The notes under the pieces are model-generated. The model did no database searches, was not told the DNA's origin, and saw only the letters and a program-made list of their open reading frames with translations. Below are positions 56,259 to 64,000 of a stretch of 64,000 nucleotides of DNA, one piece after another. This DNA comes from Hominenteromicrobium mulieris (GTDB lineage Bacteria > Bacillota > Clostridia > Oscillospirales > Acutalibacteraceae). The position numbers and the translations under genes were made by a program. The stretch's first letter is position 1; every line of letters starts with the position of its first letter. The DNA lies in NCBI RefSeq assembly GCF_020687165.1, contig NZ_JAJEQC010000009.1; one strand, 5' to 3'.

Positions 56259-57107
56259 TTACTTCCTTTTTCTTTTCCCCTTACCATGGGTCATACTGCC
56301 TTTACCACGCTGGCTGATCGGGCTGTTCATGTGCTTGGACAGTTTCAACACTTCAATCAGATTTGCAAACTGCTCCATAGTAAGTGCATCGTAGTCAATG
56401 CCAAGGTTGGCGAGGAACAGACGGGCTTTCTTTTCTTCGGTGCTGCCTTTGTGGTCCATAGCATCCTGTAATTGTTTCTGCACTTCCAGAGCAACGCAAT
56501 TCTCGTCCGCAGTGGTTGCGTCCTTACGGTGCGTATCTCGAATATCATGGAGGATGCTTGTCAAATCTTTGGAAACTACATGACCGAAATACTCATCTTC
56601 CTGCACCTGTGCCAGTTCCAAAGTGCGCAGATACAAGTCCTCCTCATTGTTTCCTTTTTTCTTAATCACAGATTGCCGGACAGCTTCCATGGCAGCGTTC
56701 ATGTTGGTGATCCGCATATCCGCAATACGATCAACATAGATTTCTGCATCCAGCATCATGCGCTGAAAATCCTTATGGCAGACCATTTCAGAAAGCAGCC
56801 GGTGATTAAAATTCCCGGTGGTTAATACAGTAATTGCGTCATCACTCAAATGTAGAGCATTCAGCTCTGTGTTTGGGTGATTTTTATTTTCTGTCAGACC
56901 CAGCAGATAGTCCGTGGACACGCCATAGAACTTGGCGAGTGTCAGAATCGCAAAGGGGCTGATGTCCTTTGCGTTTTCATCAGATTCATATTTTCCCAGG
57001 GCGGAACGGGACAGGCCAGTGCGTTCTGCTAATTCTTCCAGCGTCAAATCAAAATCTACGACACGCAAATCTTTCAATCTTTCCTGAACAGTGAGTTTCG
57101 GTTGCAT
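56259..57107 (-). CDS. XRE-family repressor of the mobile element
   Basis: 282 residues: an N-terminal Cro/CI HTH (about 7-70, LTLEELAERTGLSRSALGKYES; FYGVSTDYLLGLTENK) and a long helical C-terminal region ending in a basic GKGKRKRK tail. This type is common beside the relaxase genes of Clostridia elements and probably keeps transfer genes silent. It faces the mobilization genes and has a palindrome just before its ATG, suggesting autoregulation. Confidence 0.85.
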   Translation of the reverse strand: MQPKLTVQERLKDLRVVDFDLTLEELAERTGLSRSALGKYESDENAKDISPFAILTLAKFYGVSTDYLLGLTENKNHPNTELNALHLSDDAITVLTTGNFNHRLLSEMVCHKDFQRMMLDAEIYVDRIADMRITNMNAAMEAVRQSVIKKKGNNEEDLYLRTLELAQVQEDEYFGHVVSKDLTSILHDIRDTHRKDATTADENCVALEVQKQLQDAMDHKGSTEEKKARLFLANLGIDYDALTMEQFANLIEVLKLSKHMNSPISQRGKGSMTHGKGKRKRK

Positions 57108-57684
57108 ATTTCATCTCCATTTCCATAAGCGTGGAAATCCACGCATTTTTATGCTCTTTTCCTACCTTTTGGATATACGGGAGAGAGCATCTTTTTTCGC
57201 TAAACTGTACTCGTAAATCACCGATGCACCTTGAAAACTGAATGACCGTCCGAATGGGATATGTCCCCCAGCGAAGTATCGCCATGACTGCGAAAAGCAC
57301 GAGCGTACCAACGGGGAGAAAACGCCGGGAAGATATCCGGGCAGGAACGACATTCGGGCAGAACGGCACTCAAAAATCATGGGTTAAATTCAAACCATGT
57401 GAAATCAGCGAAAAACCACTCTTTTTGTGGTGCCATCTATACCAACGAGTGATGCACTCAACAGCGTACAGGGTATGGCATAGAATGAAGGCTTTCGTTA
57501 TTTCACAAAAAGCCGCATTAAACAGTGAAAAGGGGTACTGTCCCTTATGGACAGAGCATCGTTACGGAAATTCTGAGCGAAAAGTAAATTCTCTGTTTCT
57601 GTCACGAAGCACTGTACGGCATTTGCTATTTAACAAGCAAATTATACCATATCACGAACAAAAAAGAATGGAGGAAATGTAAAT
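57108..57684. other. 577-bp non-coding region between repressor and mobilization genes
   Basis: Holds the palindrome at 57129-57144. A conserved-looking GC-rich stretch (about 57250-57380) has repeated gggcag/ccgggcag words and small inverted repeats. Near 57622-57640 TTGCT/AGCAA arms lie just before the next RBS (ggaggaaatg). An open frame of 146 codons (57242-57682) crosses it but has no RBS or recognisable protein features. Control region, RNA gene or part of the transfer origin are all possible. Confidence 0.5.
57129..57144. promoter_or_regulatory. Palindrome upstream of the XRE repressor
   Basis: GCGTGGA-AA-TCCACGC, perfect 7-bp arms, 22 nt before the repressor ATG. Likely operator for autoregulation. 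Confidence 0.5.
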
Positions 57685-57912
57685 ATGAAGAAGAAAAGGC
57701 CTGAATTGTATCGAAACGAGATCAAGTCTTACATCGTCCGGGCGGGCATGACCATGAGTGAGGTGGTGGATTTTCTGGCAGACGAGTACGGATGGAGCAG
57801 CAGCGTTCCCAATTTGTCCGGTAAGTTGAAGCGTGGCAGCCTACGCTACGGCGAAGCCGTGGAGCTGGCCGATGCGCTGGGCTATGACATTGTTTGGGTC
57901 AAGCGGGGTTGA
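57685..57912 (+). CDS. Small HTH protein of the mobilization region
   Basis: 75 residues with a lambda-repressor-like helix pair (YIVRAGMTMSEVVDFLADEY, then NLSGKLKRGSL and ADALGYDIVWV). It belongs to a short family found before relaxase genes in Clostridia elements. Likely controls the mobilization genes. Good RBS (ggagga). Overlaps the next gene by TGATG. Confidence 0.72.
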   Translation: MKKKRPELYRNEIKSYIVRAGMTMSEVVDFLADEYGWSSSVPNLSGKLKRGSLRYGEAVELADALGYDIVWVKRG

Positions 57913-58232
57913 TGCGAATGCCGAATGAACAGCTGGAAAAATTGAAGCAACAGAAATATGTAGCTGAGAAAAAGCTGACCGCAGCCAAGCACAAGGAGAA
58001 GCGATTGCAGAGCGAGCTGAAACGGCTGACCAGAAGCGAGAGAACCCATCGGCTTTGCACTCGTGCCGGAATGTTGGAGACCTTTTTGAAAGAGCCGACC
58101 GTCCTGACCGATGAGGATGTGATGGAGCTGCTGACCTTCATCTTCCAGAGCGAAGCGGTTCACAAGAAGCTAAATCTGCTGATTGAGAGCCGGAGAGAAA
58201 CGCAGGAAGCGGACGAGGGTGAAAACCCTTGA
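57912..58232 (+). CDS. DUF3847 family mobilization accessory protein
   Basis: 106 residues, strongly basic coiled coil (about 4-48, KLKQQKYVAEKKLTAAKHKE) followed by a compact helical part. DUF3847 proteins lie directly before MobA/MobL relaxases and probably act as relaxosome accessory factors. ATG 57912 overlaps the stop of the upstream HTH gene. Confidence 0.8.
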   Translation: MRMPNEQLEKLKQQKYVAEKKLTAAKHKEKRLQSELKRLTRSERTHRLCTRAGMLETFLKEPTVLTDEDVMELLTFIFQSEAVHKKLNLLIESRRETQEADEGENP

Positions 58233-58244
58233 CGGAGACAAGGG

Positions 58245-58278
58245 CGCAATTATACACCACCTAAAGATGGTAATTGCG
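58245..58278. other. Candidate oriT stem-loop before the relaxase gene
   Basis: Arms CGCAATTA (58245-58252) and TAATTGCG (58271-58278), perfect over 8 bp with an 18-nt loop, directly after the DUF3847 stop and 238 nt before the relaxase. MOBQ elements usually carry oriT in this place, with an inverted repeat beside the nick. The rest of the 58233-58515 gap has no gene. Confidence 0.45.
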
Positions 58279-58457
58279 TTCTGCCGAAAGCCCATTGCAT
58301 GGAGTTTGATGATTTCCGCAAAAGTCCCCTGCTTCAATCATCCAGAGGAAGCTACACTTCCCCTGCGCTGGCTTTGCCAGCTACCCCTTTGTGGACTTGC
58401 CGCCGAGGAACGATTGCAAGCAATCATTCCCCGACAACAAGTGAATATCCCTCGCCC

Positions 58458-58487
58458 GACCGTGCTGAAAAGTATCGGTCTTTTTTT
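58458..58487 (+). terminator. Short hairpin with T7 run before the relaxase
   Basis: 5-bp stem gaccg / cggtc (58458-58462 with 58476-58480) followed by seven Ts, 28 nt before the relaxase ATG. It could attenuate relaxase expression. Confidence 0.5.
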
Positions 58488-58515
58488 GTACCATCGAAAG
58501 GAGGTTCAACCAAAG

Positions 58516-60111
58516 ATGCCCGTACCACATTTGGAAATCCGCATCGTCCAGCGAAGCAAGGGCAGCTCTGCTGTTGCCGGAGCTGCCTACCAAGCCGGAG
58601 AAAAGCTGTTTTCCGAGTACGACCAGAAGATGAAAAACTACCTTTACAAGAAAGAGGTGGTTTACACAGAGGTCATGTTGCCCGCCAATGCCCCACCCGG
58701 ATATGCTGACCGAGCAACACTTTGGAACGCAGCTGAGGAAGTAGAGAAGCAATGGAATTCCCAGCTTGCAAGGCGATTTGTGGTTGCCTTACCAAGAGAA
58801 GCGCAGACCGAAATGTATCCGCAGATGATGCAAGAATACTGCCGAGAGCATTTTGTGTCCAAGGGAATGTGCTGTGATTTTGCAATCCATGACCCAGATC
58901 CTCCCGGACACAATCCCCATTGCCATATCATGCTGACCATGAGAGCCATTGATGAAAACGGAAAGTGGCTGCCTAAGAGCCGCAAGGTTTATGACCTTGA
59001 CGAGAACGGAGAGCGTATCAGACTTCCCTCCGGCAACTGGAAAAGCCACAAGGAGGACACTGTTGATTGGAACGAGCAGTACCATGCCGAGGAATGGAGA
59101 CACGGCTGGGAGCTTGTTCAGAACAAGTATCTGGAACTTGCCGGAAGTCCTGAGCGAGTGGATATGCGCTCTTATGAACGGCAGGGACTGGATAAGATTC
59201 CGACCGTCCACATGGGAGCCGCCGTTTGCGCTCTGGAACGCAAGGAAATTGAAACCAACATTGGCAATCTCAACCGAGATATTAAAGCCGCCAACCGTAT
59301 GATGAATGCCATCCGCAGCACAATCCGCAATCTGCGAAATTGGATTGCAGACATTATGGAAGCGACCAAGGAAGTCTTTGCAGAAACGGATGCACAAGCA
59401 AAGAACACTTCGCCCGATCTGGTTCTTCTGCTTCGTGACTATCTGAACTTACGAAAGGCAGAACGCAGCGACTGGTCAAGATACGGTCAGCAGAAAGGCA
59501 CGACTGATGATTTGAAGGCAGTCTCCAAAGCCGTCATCTATCTGAAAGAGCATGAGCTTTTCACGCTGGAAGATTTGGATACCGCCCTGCAAGAAATGAG
59601 TGAGAAGTCCAAGAGCATCCATGCCGACATGAAGAAAGCATCCGCCCGCATGAAGGTCATTACTGGCATTCAGAACGCCGTGGCAGACTGCCAGACCCAC
59701 AAAGCGGTTCATGACAAGTATCTGAAAATCGGCTGGAAAGCACGACAGGCAGCGTTTGCAGAAAGCCACAAGGACGAGCTGGACAGCTTCAACAAAGCGT
59801 TCCGCTATCTCAAAAAGCAGGGCGTGGATTTGAATGTCAATCTGGATTCCCTGCAAGCGGAGTACAGCAATCTGCAAGAGACCTACGCAGAGCTTGCCGG
59901 ACAGCTTGCCACCGCCAAGGAGGAATTGCAGCCGATGAAAGATATTCGCTATTGGGTCAGCAAAGTCCTCATGCCGGAGCAGTCCGAGGTCGAGAAGAAG
60001 CCCGAACCGAAGCACTCCGTCACGGAAAAGATAAAGTTTCTACAAGAGCAGAGCAGCAATCAGCAGGAGCAGAAATCTCGGCAGCACAAAAAACAGAATA
60101 TGGAACTCTAA
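58516..60111 (+). CDS. MobA/MobL family relaxase (MOBQ)
   Basis: 531 residues. Motif I has the candidate catalytic Tyr25 in SAVAGAAYQAG, and the HUH metal motif is HNPHCHIML (His132, 135 and 137). It nicks oriT and stays bound to the transferred strand. The C-terminal half (about 230-500) is a long helical, coiled-coil region. ATG 58516 has aaaggagg upstream; the longer open frame from 58183 would overlap DUF3847 and the oriT-like region. Without T4SS genes here, transfer would need a co-resident conjugative element. Confidence 0.9.
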   Translation: MPVPHLEIRIVQRSKGSSAVAGAAYQAGEKLFSEYDQKMKNYLYKKEVVYTEVMLPANAPPGYADRATLWNAAEEVEKQWNSQLARRFVVALPREAQTEMYPQMMQEYCREHFVSKGMCCDFAIHDPDPPGHNPHCHIMLTMRAIDENGKWLPKSRKVYDLDENGERIRLPSGNWKSHKEDTVDWNEQYHAEEWRHGWELVQNKYLELAGSPERVDMRSYERQGLDKIPTVHMGAAVCALERKEIETNIGNLNRDIKAANRMMNAIRSTIRNLRNWIADIMEATKEVFAETDAQAKNTSPDLVLLLRDYLNLRKAERSDWSRYGQQKGTTDDLKAVSKAVIYLKEHELFTLEDLDTALQEMSEKSKSIHADMKKASARMKVITGIQNAVADCQTHKAVHDKYLKIGWKARQAAFAESHKDELDSFNKAFRYLKKQGVDLNVNLDSLQAEYSNLQETYAELAGQLATAKEELQPMKDIRYWVSKVLMPEQSEVEKKPEPKHSVTEKIKFLQEQSSNQQEQKSRQHKKQNMEL

Positions 60112-60177
60112 CAGGCACTTGCCGTTTTCTCTGCGAAAATGTCGAGTGCCTTTGTTGTTCCCCGAAAGGAGGATACA

Positions 60178-60849
60178 ATGAATGTATTTGAAGCGGTCAA
60201 GCAGACCGTAACCACCCGACAAGCAGCAGAGTGCTACGGCATCTATGTCAACCGGGCAGGAAAAGCTAACTGCCCTTTTCACAATGATCGAACACCCAGC
60301 ATGAAAGTGGACAAGCGATTCCATTGCTTCGGCTGCGGTGCCGATGGAGATGTGATTGATTTTACGGCACAGCTATATGGGTTAGATGCAAAGTCCGCCG
60401 CCGAAAAACTGGCTGCGGACTTTCAAATCCCCTATACACATTACAAAAGAAAGGAAACAGTGAAAAAGACGATCAGAGAGAAATCGGAGGAGCAAATGTA
60501 CCGGGAACTGGAAGCCAGATGCTTCCGGGTATTATCAGATTATTTTCATCTGCTCCGGCATTGGGAACGGGCATACGCCCCGAACCTGGAGGATGAAACA
60601 TGGCATCCATTGTTCGTGGAAGCCCTGCAAAAGAAAGACCACATCGAGTATTTACTGGATGTGCTGCTGTACGATTCCATTGAGGAGCGTGCGGCGCTTA
60701 TAAAAGAATACGGAAAGGAAGTGATGAAACTTGAACGGCGATTATCAGAGCTTGGCACCGGAGCTGAGAGAGAATTTGAAGATGTTGGCAGAGAACCGGC
60801 TCTGCCAGACCCCGGAGGAAGTCAGGGATCTTCTGGAGGTGAACGATAA
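60178..60849 (+). CDS. CHC2 zinc-finger primase-like protein
   Basis: 223 residues. The zinc finger of DnaG-type primases is clear: C32-x2-H35 in NCPFHND and C50-x2-C53 in FHCFGCG, followed by GDVIDF. The Toprim catalytic domain is missing, so it is only the DNA-binding part of a primase, perhaps working with the VapE-like protein. The last 40 residues overlap the next gene by 119 nt in another frame. RBS gaaaggagg before ATG 60178. Confidence 0.85.
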   Translation: MNVFEAVKQTVTTRQAAECYGIYVNRAGKANCPFHNDRTPSMKVDKRFHCFGCGADGDVIDFTAQLYGLDAKSAAEKLAADFQIPYTHYKRKETVKKTIREKSEEQMYRELEARCFRVLSDYFHLLRHWERAYAPNLEDETWHPLFVEALQKKDHIEYLLDVLLYDSIEERAALIKEYGKEVMKLERRLSELGTGAEREFEDVGREPALPDPGGSQGSSGGER

Positions 60850-62122
60850 AGGGCAGGTAAAGAATACCATGCAGAATGTGTATCAGGTCTTTCAGTCCGA
60901 TCCGGTACTGCATGGAGCCATCGGCTATAACATCCTCACCGGGCGCATTGACATCTGCAAGCCCCTGTGGTGGGAACGCACCGCCTCTGCCATGAGTGAC
61001 ACGGATTTCAATTACCTCATGCTGTATCTGGAAAAACGATACGGGCTGAACAACGAAAACCGCATCCGAAGGGCGCTGACGGTGGTTGCACACCAGAATC
61101 AATACCACCCGATCCGGGAGTATCTGAACCGTTTGGAATGGGATGGCACAGAACGCATCCCCTATGTGCTTCATCACTTCCTGGGTGCAGAAATATGTGC
61201 GTATGGCACCGAAGTCATGCGGCTGTTTCTGTTGGGAGCCATTCACCGGGTATTCAGACCGGGCTGCAAGTTTGAACTGATGCTCTGTCTGGTAGGCGGA
61301 CAGGGGGCGGGAAAATCTACCTTCTTCCGATTTCTGGCTTGCAAGGATGAGTGGTTCTCCGATGACCTGAAGAAGATTGATGACGATAATGTGTTCCGCA
61401 AGATGCAGGGACACTGGATCATAGAAATGTCAGAAATGATTGCCACAGCAAACGCACGGAGCATCGAGGATATTAAATCGTTTCTGAGCCGATCCAAGGA
61501 AACCTACAAGGTTCCCTATGCAACGGAGCCGGAGGATAGGCTACGGCAATGTGTGTTTGGCGGTACTTCCAATGCGCTGGACTTCCTTCCCCTTGATCGC
61601 AGCGGAAACCGCCGCTTTCTTCCCATCATGGTACATCCCGAACGGGCAGAGGTACACATTCTAGAAGATGAAGCTGCATCCCGGCAGTATATGGATCAGC
61701 TATGGGCAGAATCCGTGGTCCTTTACCGGCGAGAAAAGGTGCAGCTGAAACTGTCCAGAGAAATGAACGAACAGTTGGTTTTACTGCAAAAGCAATTCAT
61801 GCCGGAGGACACCAAGGTAGGCGTGATACAGGCGTTTCTGGACGATTTTGATGGAGATATGGTCTGTTCCAAGCTGCTCCATCACGAAGCTCTGGGACGC
61901 TTTGATGAGCCGAAATCGTGGGAGATACGGGAAATCAACGAGATTATGAATCAGTCTGTGACAGGCTGGATTCCTTATCCCAATCCCAGAAGTTATAAGA
62001 AGTACGGCAAGCAAAGGGGCTGGATGCGTGGAAACGAAACGGTGGAAGCCGGGACAAGCCCCTTGGACGGCTTCCGTGAATTGACTGAGGAAGAATGCAG
62101 CCAGATGGAGCTGCCGTTTTAA
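60731..62122 (+). CDS. VapE-like (virulence-associated E) P-loop ATPase
   Basis: 463 residues of the VapE/DUF927-type helicase-like family. Walker A is GGQGAGKST (189-197), Walker B WIIEMSEM and the arginine-finger region GNRRFLPI. It is thought to act in element replication, like phage D5-type helicases. TTG 60731 is the proposed start, inside the CHC2 gene; the first recognisable family segment (LLEVNDKGQVKNTMQN, 34-49) lies before the CHC2 stop, which supports a real overlap. Confidence 0.82.
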   Translation: MNGDYQSLAPELRENLKMLAENRLCQTPEEVRDLLEVNDKGQVKNTMQNVYQVFQSDPVLHGAIGYNILTGRIDICKPLWWERTASAMSDTDFNYLMLYLEKRYGLNNENRIRRALTVVAHQNQYHPIREYLNRLEWDGTERIPYVLHHFLGAEICAYGTEVMRLFLLGAIHRVFRPGCKFELMLCLVGGQGAGKSTFFRFLACKDEWFSDDLKKIDDDNVFRKMQGHWIIEMSEMIATANARSIEDIKSFLSRSKETYKVPYATEPEDRLRQCVFGGTSNALDFLPLDRSGNRRFLPIMVHPERAEVHILEDEAASRQYMDQLWAESVVLYRREKVQLKLSREMNEQLVLLQKQFMPEDTKVGVIQAFLDDFDGDMVCSKLLHHEALGRFDEPKSWEIREINEIMNQSVTGWIPYPNPRSYKKYGKQRGWMRGNETVEAGTSPLDGFRELTEEECSQMELPF

Positions 62123-62349
62123 GAAAGTAGCATGGTTTCCTGTTTCATATCCAGTCCGTTGCCATATCGGTTTCCGGGAAAAGCTTTGTTCCGCAAGGCT
62201 TTTTCTTCTCTGGAAACAAAGGCAACAAAGAAATTCAAGAAAAACCAAAATAGCAAAGACAACTGCTGCAAGGAAGAATCTGGTTTTTAGAAGCCGGTTT
62301 CCGGTTTCTGTTTCCGTTTCTCCCTTGCCCGGCTTTGGGAGGTATTGAA

Positions 62350-62409
62350 ATGAACGCAGCACAGAAAAAAGCAGGGGTCGGAACGACCCATCCCTGCACA
62401 ACGAATTGA
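62350..62409 (+). CDS. 19-codon leader ORF before the excisionase
   Basis: gggaggt (62337-62343), 6 nt, ATG, then MNAAQKKAGVGTTHPCTTN and TGA, ending 19 nt before the excisionase ATG. The coding segment folds into a hairpin (gggtc/gaccc at about 62375-62389 within gcaggg/ccctgc). A strong RBS on a tiny ORF containing a hairpin is typical of leader peptides; function unknown. The rest of the 306-bp gap from 62123 holds pyrimidine-rich ggtttcc-type repeats and no gene. Confidence 0.4.
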   Translation: MNAAQKKAGVGTTHPCTTN

Positions 62410-62428
62410 TATATGGAGGTAAATGCCT

Positions 62429-62662
62429 ATGGCGAATAGCAAGAGCAATGTGAGCGAGAAGAACTGTTTTGACATTCCGGTGTGGCGCAGATACACGCTG
62501 ACCATTGAAGAAGCAGCCGGCTACTATCACATCGGCGAGGGGAAACTGCGGATGCTGATCGACCAGAACCCGCACGAAGATTTCTATGTTATGAACGGAA
62601 ATCGGGCGCTGATCAAGCGGGAGAAGTTCGAGCGGTATCTGGATCAGGCCACCGCAGTATAA
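62429..62662 (+). CDS. xis: Excisionase (Tn916 Xis type)
   Basis: 77 residues. Winged HTH: YTLTIEEAAGYYHIGEGKLR then DFYVMNGNRALIKREKFERY, as in Tn916 Xis, which bends att DNA and steers the integrase to excision. ATG 62429 has tggaggt 8 nt upstream; ATG 62423 is too close to that RBS. 120 nt before the integrase with a strong hairpin between. Confidence 0.88.
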   Translation: MANSKSNVSEKNCFDIPVWRRYTLTIEEAAGYYHIGEGKLRMLIDQNPHEDFYVMNGNRALIKREKFERYLDQATAV

Positions 62663-62717
62663 ATTCCGAAAAAATAATACGGCAGAACTGCCGTTTTCCA
62701 ATGATACAACTATACTG

Positions 62718-62759
62718 AGAGCCAGATTTGTGATACAATGTTATCACAAGTCTGGCTCT
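62718..62759. repeat. 18-bp inverted repeat between xis and int
   Basis: Arms agagccagatttgtgata (62718-62735) and tatcacaagtctggctct (62742-62759), with only one G-U-type mismatch and a 6-nt loop, 23 nt before the integrase ATG. No T tract follows. It could separate xis from int expression as an attenuator or serve as a protein-binding site. Confidence 0.7.
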
Positions 62760-62782
62760 CCTTACTTGAAAGGAGAGATTCC

Positions 62783-63982
62783 ATGAGCGAAAAAAGACGA
62801 GACAATCGAAACCGGATTTTGCGTGAAGGTGAATACCAGCGTACAGATGGGAGGTATCGTTACCGATATATTGATGAGGATGGTAAGGAGAAGAATGTAT
62901 ACAGTTGGCGTTTGGACAAGAATGACCCGACTCCCAGGGATAAGAAGCGAGAGCTTTCGCTGAGAGAGAAGGAAAAGCAGATTCAGGCGGATCTGTTTGA
63001 CCATATCGTTACCCGTGGCGGCAATTACACGGTAGTTGAATTGGTAGAGAAATATACTTCTCTGAAAACGGGTGTCGGTCATAACACCAAGGCGGGATAT
63101 AAGACCGTGATCAACATTCTGAATAAAGAAGCGTTTGGAAAGCAGCGAATTGACAAGATTCGCTTGTCTGATGCAAAGGCGTGGTTGATCAAACTTCAGC
63201 AGGTGGATGGCAGAGGGTACAGTTCCATCCACTCTATCCGAGGTGTTCTGAGACCGGCGTTTCAGATGGCGGTTGATGATGATCTGATCCGCAAGAATCC
63301 TTTTGGATTTGAGCTGGCATCCGTGATTGTCAACGATTCTGTTACCAGAGAAGCAATTACCCGTAAGCAGGAGCGTGAACTTCTGAAATTCATCAAGGAT
63401 GATAAGCATTTCTGCCGATACTATGATGCAATCTATATACTTTTTAATACAGGATTGCGTATCTCAGAGTTCTGTGGGCTGACCTTTTCCGATCTTGAGT
63501 TCGACCAGAAGCGTATCAAGGTAGATCACCAGCTTCAGCGGACTTCCCAGATGAAGTATGTGATCGGTGCTCCCAAAACAGAAAGCGGTATCCGCTATGT
63601 GCCGATGAGTGAGGAAGTTGTGGCGTGTTTTCGCAGAATCATTGCCAACCGCAAGACACCAAAAGTTGAACCGATGGTGGAAGGATATGCAGGATTTTTG
63701 TTTCTGGATAAAAACGATATGCCGATGGTTGCCCTTCACTGGGAAAAGTATCTGGAGCATATTATTCAGAAATATAATAAAATTTATCGCATCCAGATGC
63801 CGAAAGTTACCCCTCATGTATGCAGGCACACCTTTTGCTCTAATATGGCAAAATCCGGTATGAATCCGAAAACCTTGCAGTATATCATGGGTCACGCAGA
63901 CATCAGTGTAACCTTGAACACTTACACCCATGTGAATTTTGATGATGCAAAGGAAGAAGTATATCGGATAGCGAATAGTTAA
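62783..63982 (+). CDS. int: Tyrosine integrase (Tn916 family)
   Basis: 399 residues. N-terminal arm-binding domain (about 10-75), core-binding domain (about 82-180) and catalytic domain with all active residues: Arg226 in NTGLRISE, Lys265, His345-x2-Arg348 in HVCRH, His371 and the nucleophile Tyr381 in NTYTHV. ATG 62783 has aaaggagag upstream; the open frame before it is the inverted repeat. It mediates insertion at the phosphatase gene seen at 48.28 kb, and its position near the element end implies attR lies just beyond the window. Confidence 0.95.
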   Translation: MSEKRRDNRNRILREGEYQRTDGRYRYRYIDEDGKEKNVYSWRLDKNDPTPRDKKRELSLREKEKQIQADLFDHIVTRGGNYTVVELVEKYTSLKTGVGHNTKAGYKTVINILNKEAFGKQRIDKIRLSDAKAWLIKLQQVDGRGYSSIHSIRGVLRPAFQMAVDDDLIRKNPFGFELASVIVNDSVTREAITRKQERELLKFIKDDKHFCRYYDAIYILFNTGLRISEFCGLTFSDLEFDQKRIKVDHQLQRTSQMKYVIGAPKTESGIRYVPMSEEVVACFRRIIANRKTPKVEPMVEGYAGFLFLDKNDMPMVALHWEKYLEHIIQKYNKIYRIQMPKVTPHVCRHTFCSNMAKSGMNPKTLQYIMGHADISVTLNTYTHVNFDDAKEEVYRIANS

Positions 63983-64000
63983 AAAAGCCCGTTGGTAAGG

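Larger units (their letters stand above)
48280..64000. mobile_element. Integrative mobilizable element carrying a defence operon (right end outside window)
   Basis: The left junction lies in the phosphatase P-loop (about 48280-48300). From there base composition turns more AT-rich and the genes are of mobile type: TnpV, DUF6809, HTH repressor, DUF3847, MobA/MobL relaxase, CHC2 primase-like, VapE-like ATPase, excisionase and tyrosine integrase. There are no VirB4/VirD4/T4SS genes, so it should be mobilizable, not self-transmissible. The integrase stop at 63,982 probably lies close to attR, which is not visible. Cargo: the 49.2-56.2 kb defence operon. Confidence 0.82.

Noticed and set aside
57242..57682. 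146-codon open frame in the element's control region
   Set aside because: No RBS, poor start, low-quality amino acid pattern and overlap with repeated GC-rich words; described as non-coding instead.
56259..63982. Self-transmissible conjugative element (ICE)
   Set aside because: Relaxase, excisionase and integrase are present, but no VirB4, VirD4-type coupling protein or other T4SS gene; it is mobilizable at most within the window.

Overview
The window is a contig interior from a gut-type anaerobic Clostridia (Firmicutes), most like the Oscillospiraceae/Ruminococcaceae. The reasons are a sodium-pumping decarboxylase, an IspH protein fused to ribosomal protein S1, the MoxR/DUF58 and DUF5685/J-domain clusters, strong aGGAGg ribosome binding sites, sigma-A-like promoters and moderately GC-rich codon use. 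The species cannot be fixed from the sequence alone.

Bases 1-48.2 kb are host chromosome. In order: the end of a decarboxylase operon (oadB, oadA); a GH29 alpha-L-fucosidase with an alpha/beta hydrolase; a RadC-like protein; a uvrB-GNAT-uvrA repair operon with a consensus promoter and a LexA-like box; a DUF5685/J-domain/membrane trio; and, on the minus strand, a MoxR-DUF58-membrane protein operon. A divergent RpiR regulator follows, leading into baiN-like, cmk, plsC, ispH-rpsA, secD and secF. Next is a sugar locus: a membrane-bound AraC-type regulator diverging from two permeases, a binding lipoprotein, a divergent GH28 protein, a DUF4127 protein, NanE and a ROK kinase. The remaining host part holds a DUF378 protein, the UPF0210/ACT pair, a PHP phosphatase, an Lrp/aminotransferase/DUF362-ferredoxin/ispE run, tRNA-Gln and tRNA-Pro, a metallo-beta-lactamase protein, a GIY-YIG protein and a PadR regulator, with gene remnants between the last few.

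At about 48.29 kb the host sequence stops inside codon ~14 of a low-molecular-weight tyrosine phosphatase gene, and a visibly more AT-rich integrative mobilizable element begins. It runs to at least the tyrosine integrase at 63,982. Its own genes are TnpV, DUF6809, a repressor, DUF3847, a MOBQ (MobA/MobL) relaxase, a CHC2 primase-like protein, a VapE-type ATPase, an excisionase and the integrase. No type IV secretion genes are present, so it would need a helper to transfer.

The element's cargo (49.2-56.2 kb) is a compact defence operon: a small HTH protein, a 998-aa single-chain restriction-modification protein (PD-(D/E)xK nuclease plus N6-adenine methylase), a second N6-adenine methylase, a Shedu-family (DUF4263) nuclease and a Cys-rich HNH-like protein. 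All lie in one direction behind one consensus promoter that carries a palindrome between its -35 and -10 boxes. The link of an RM pair with Shedu and an unrecognised HNH-like protein is the most novel feature of the window.
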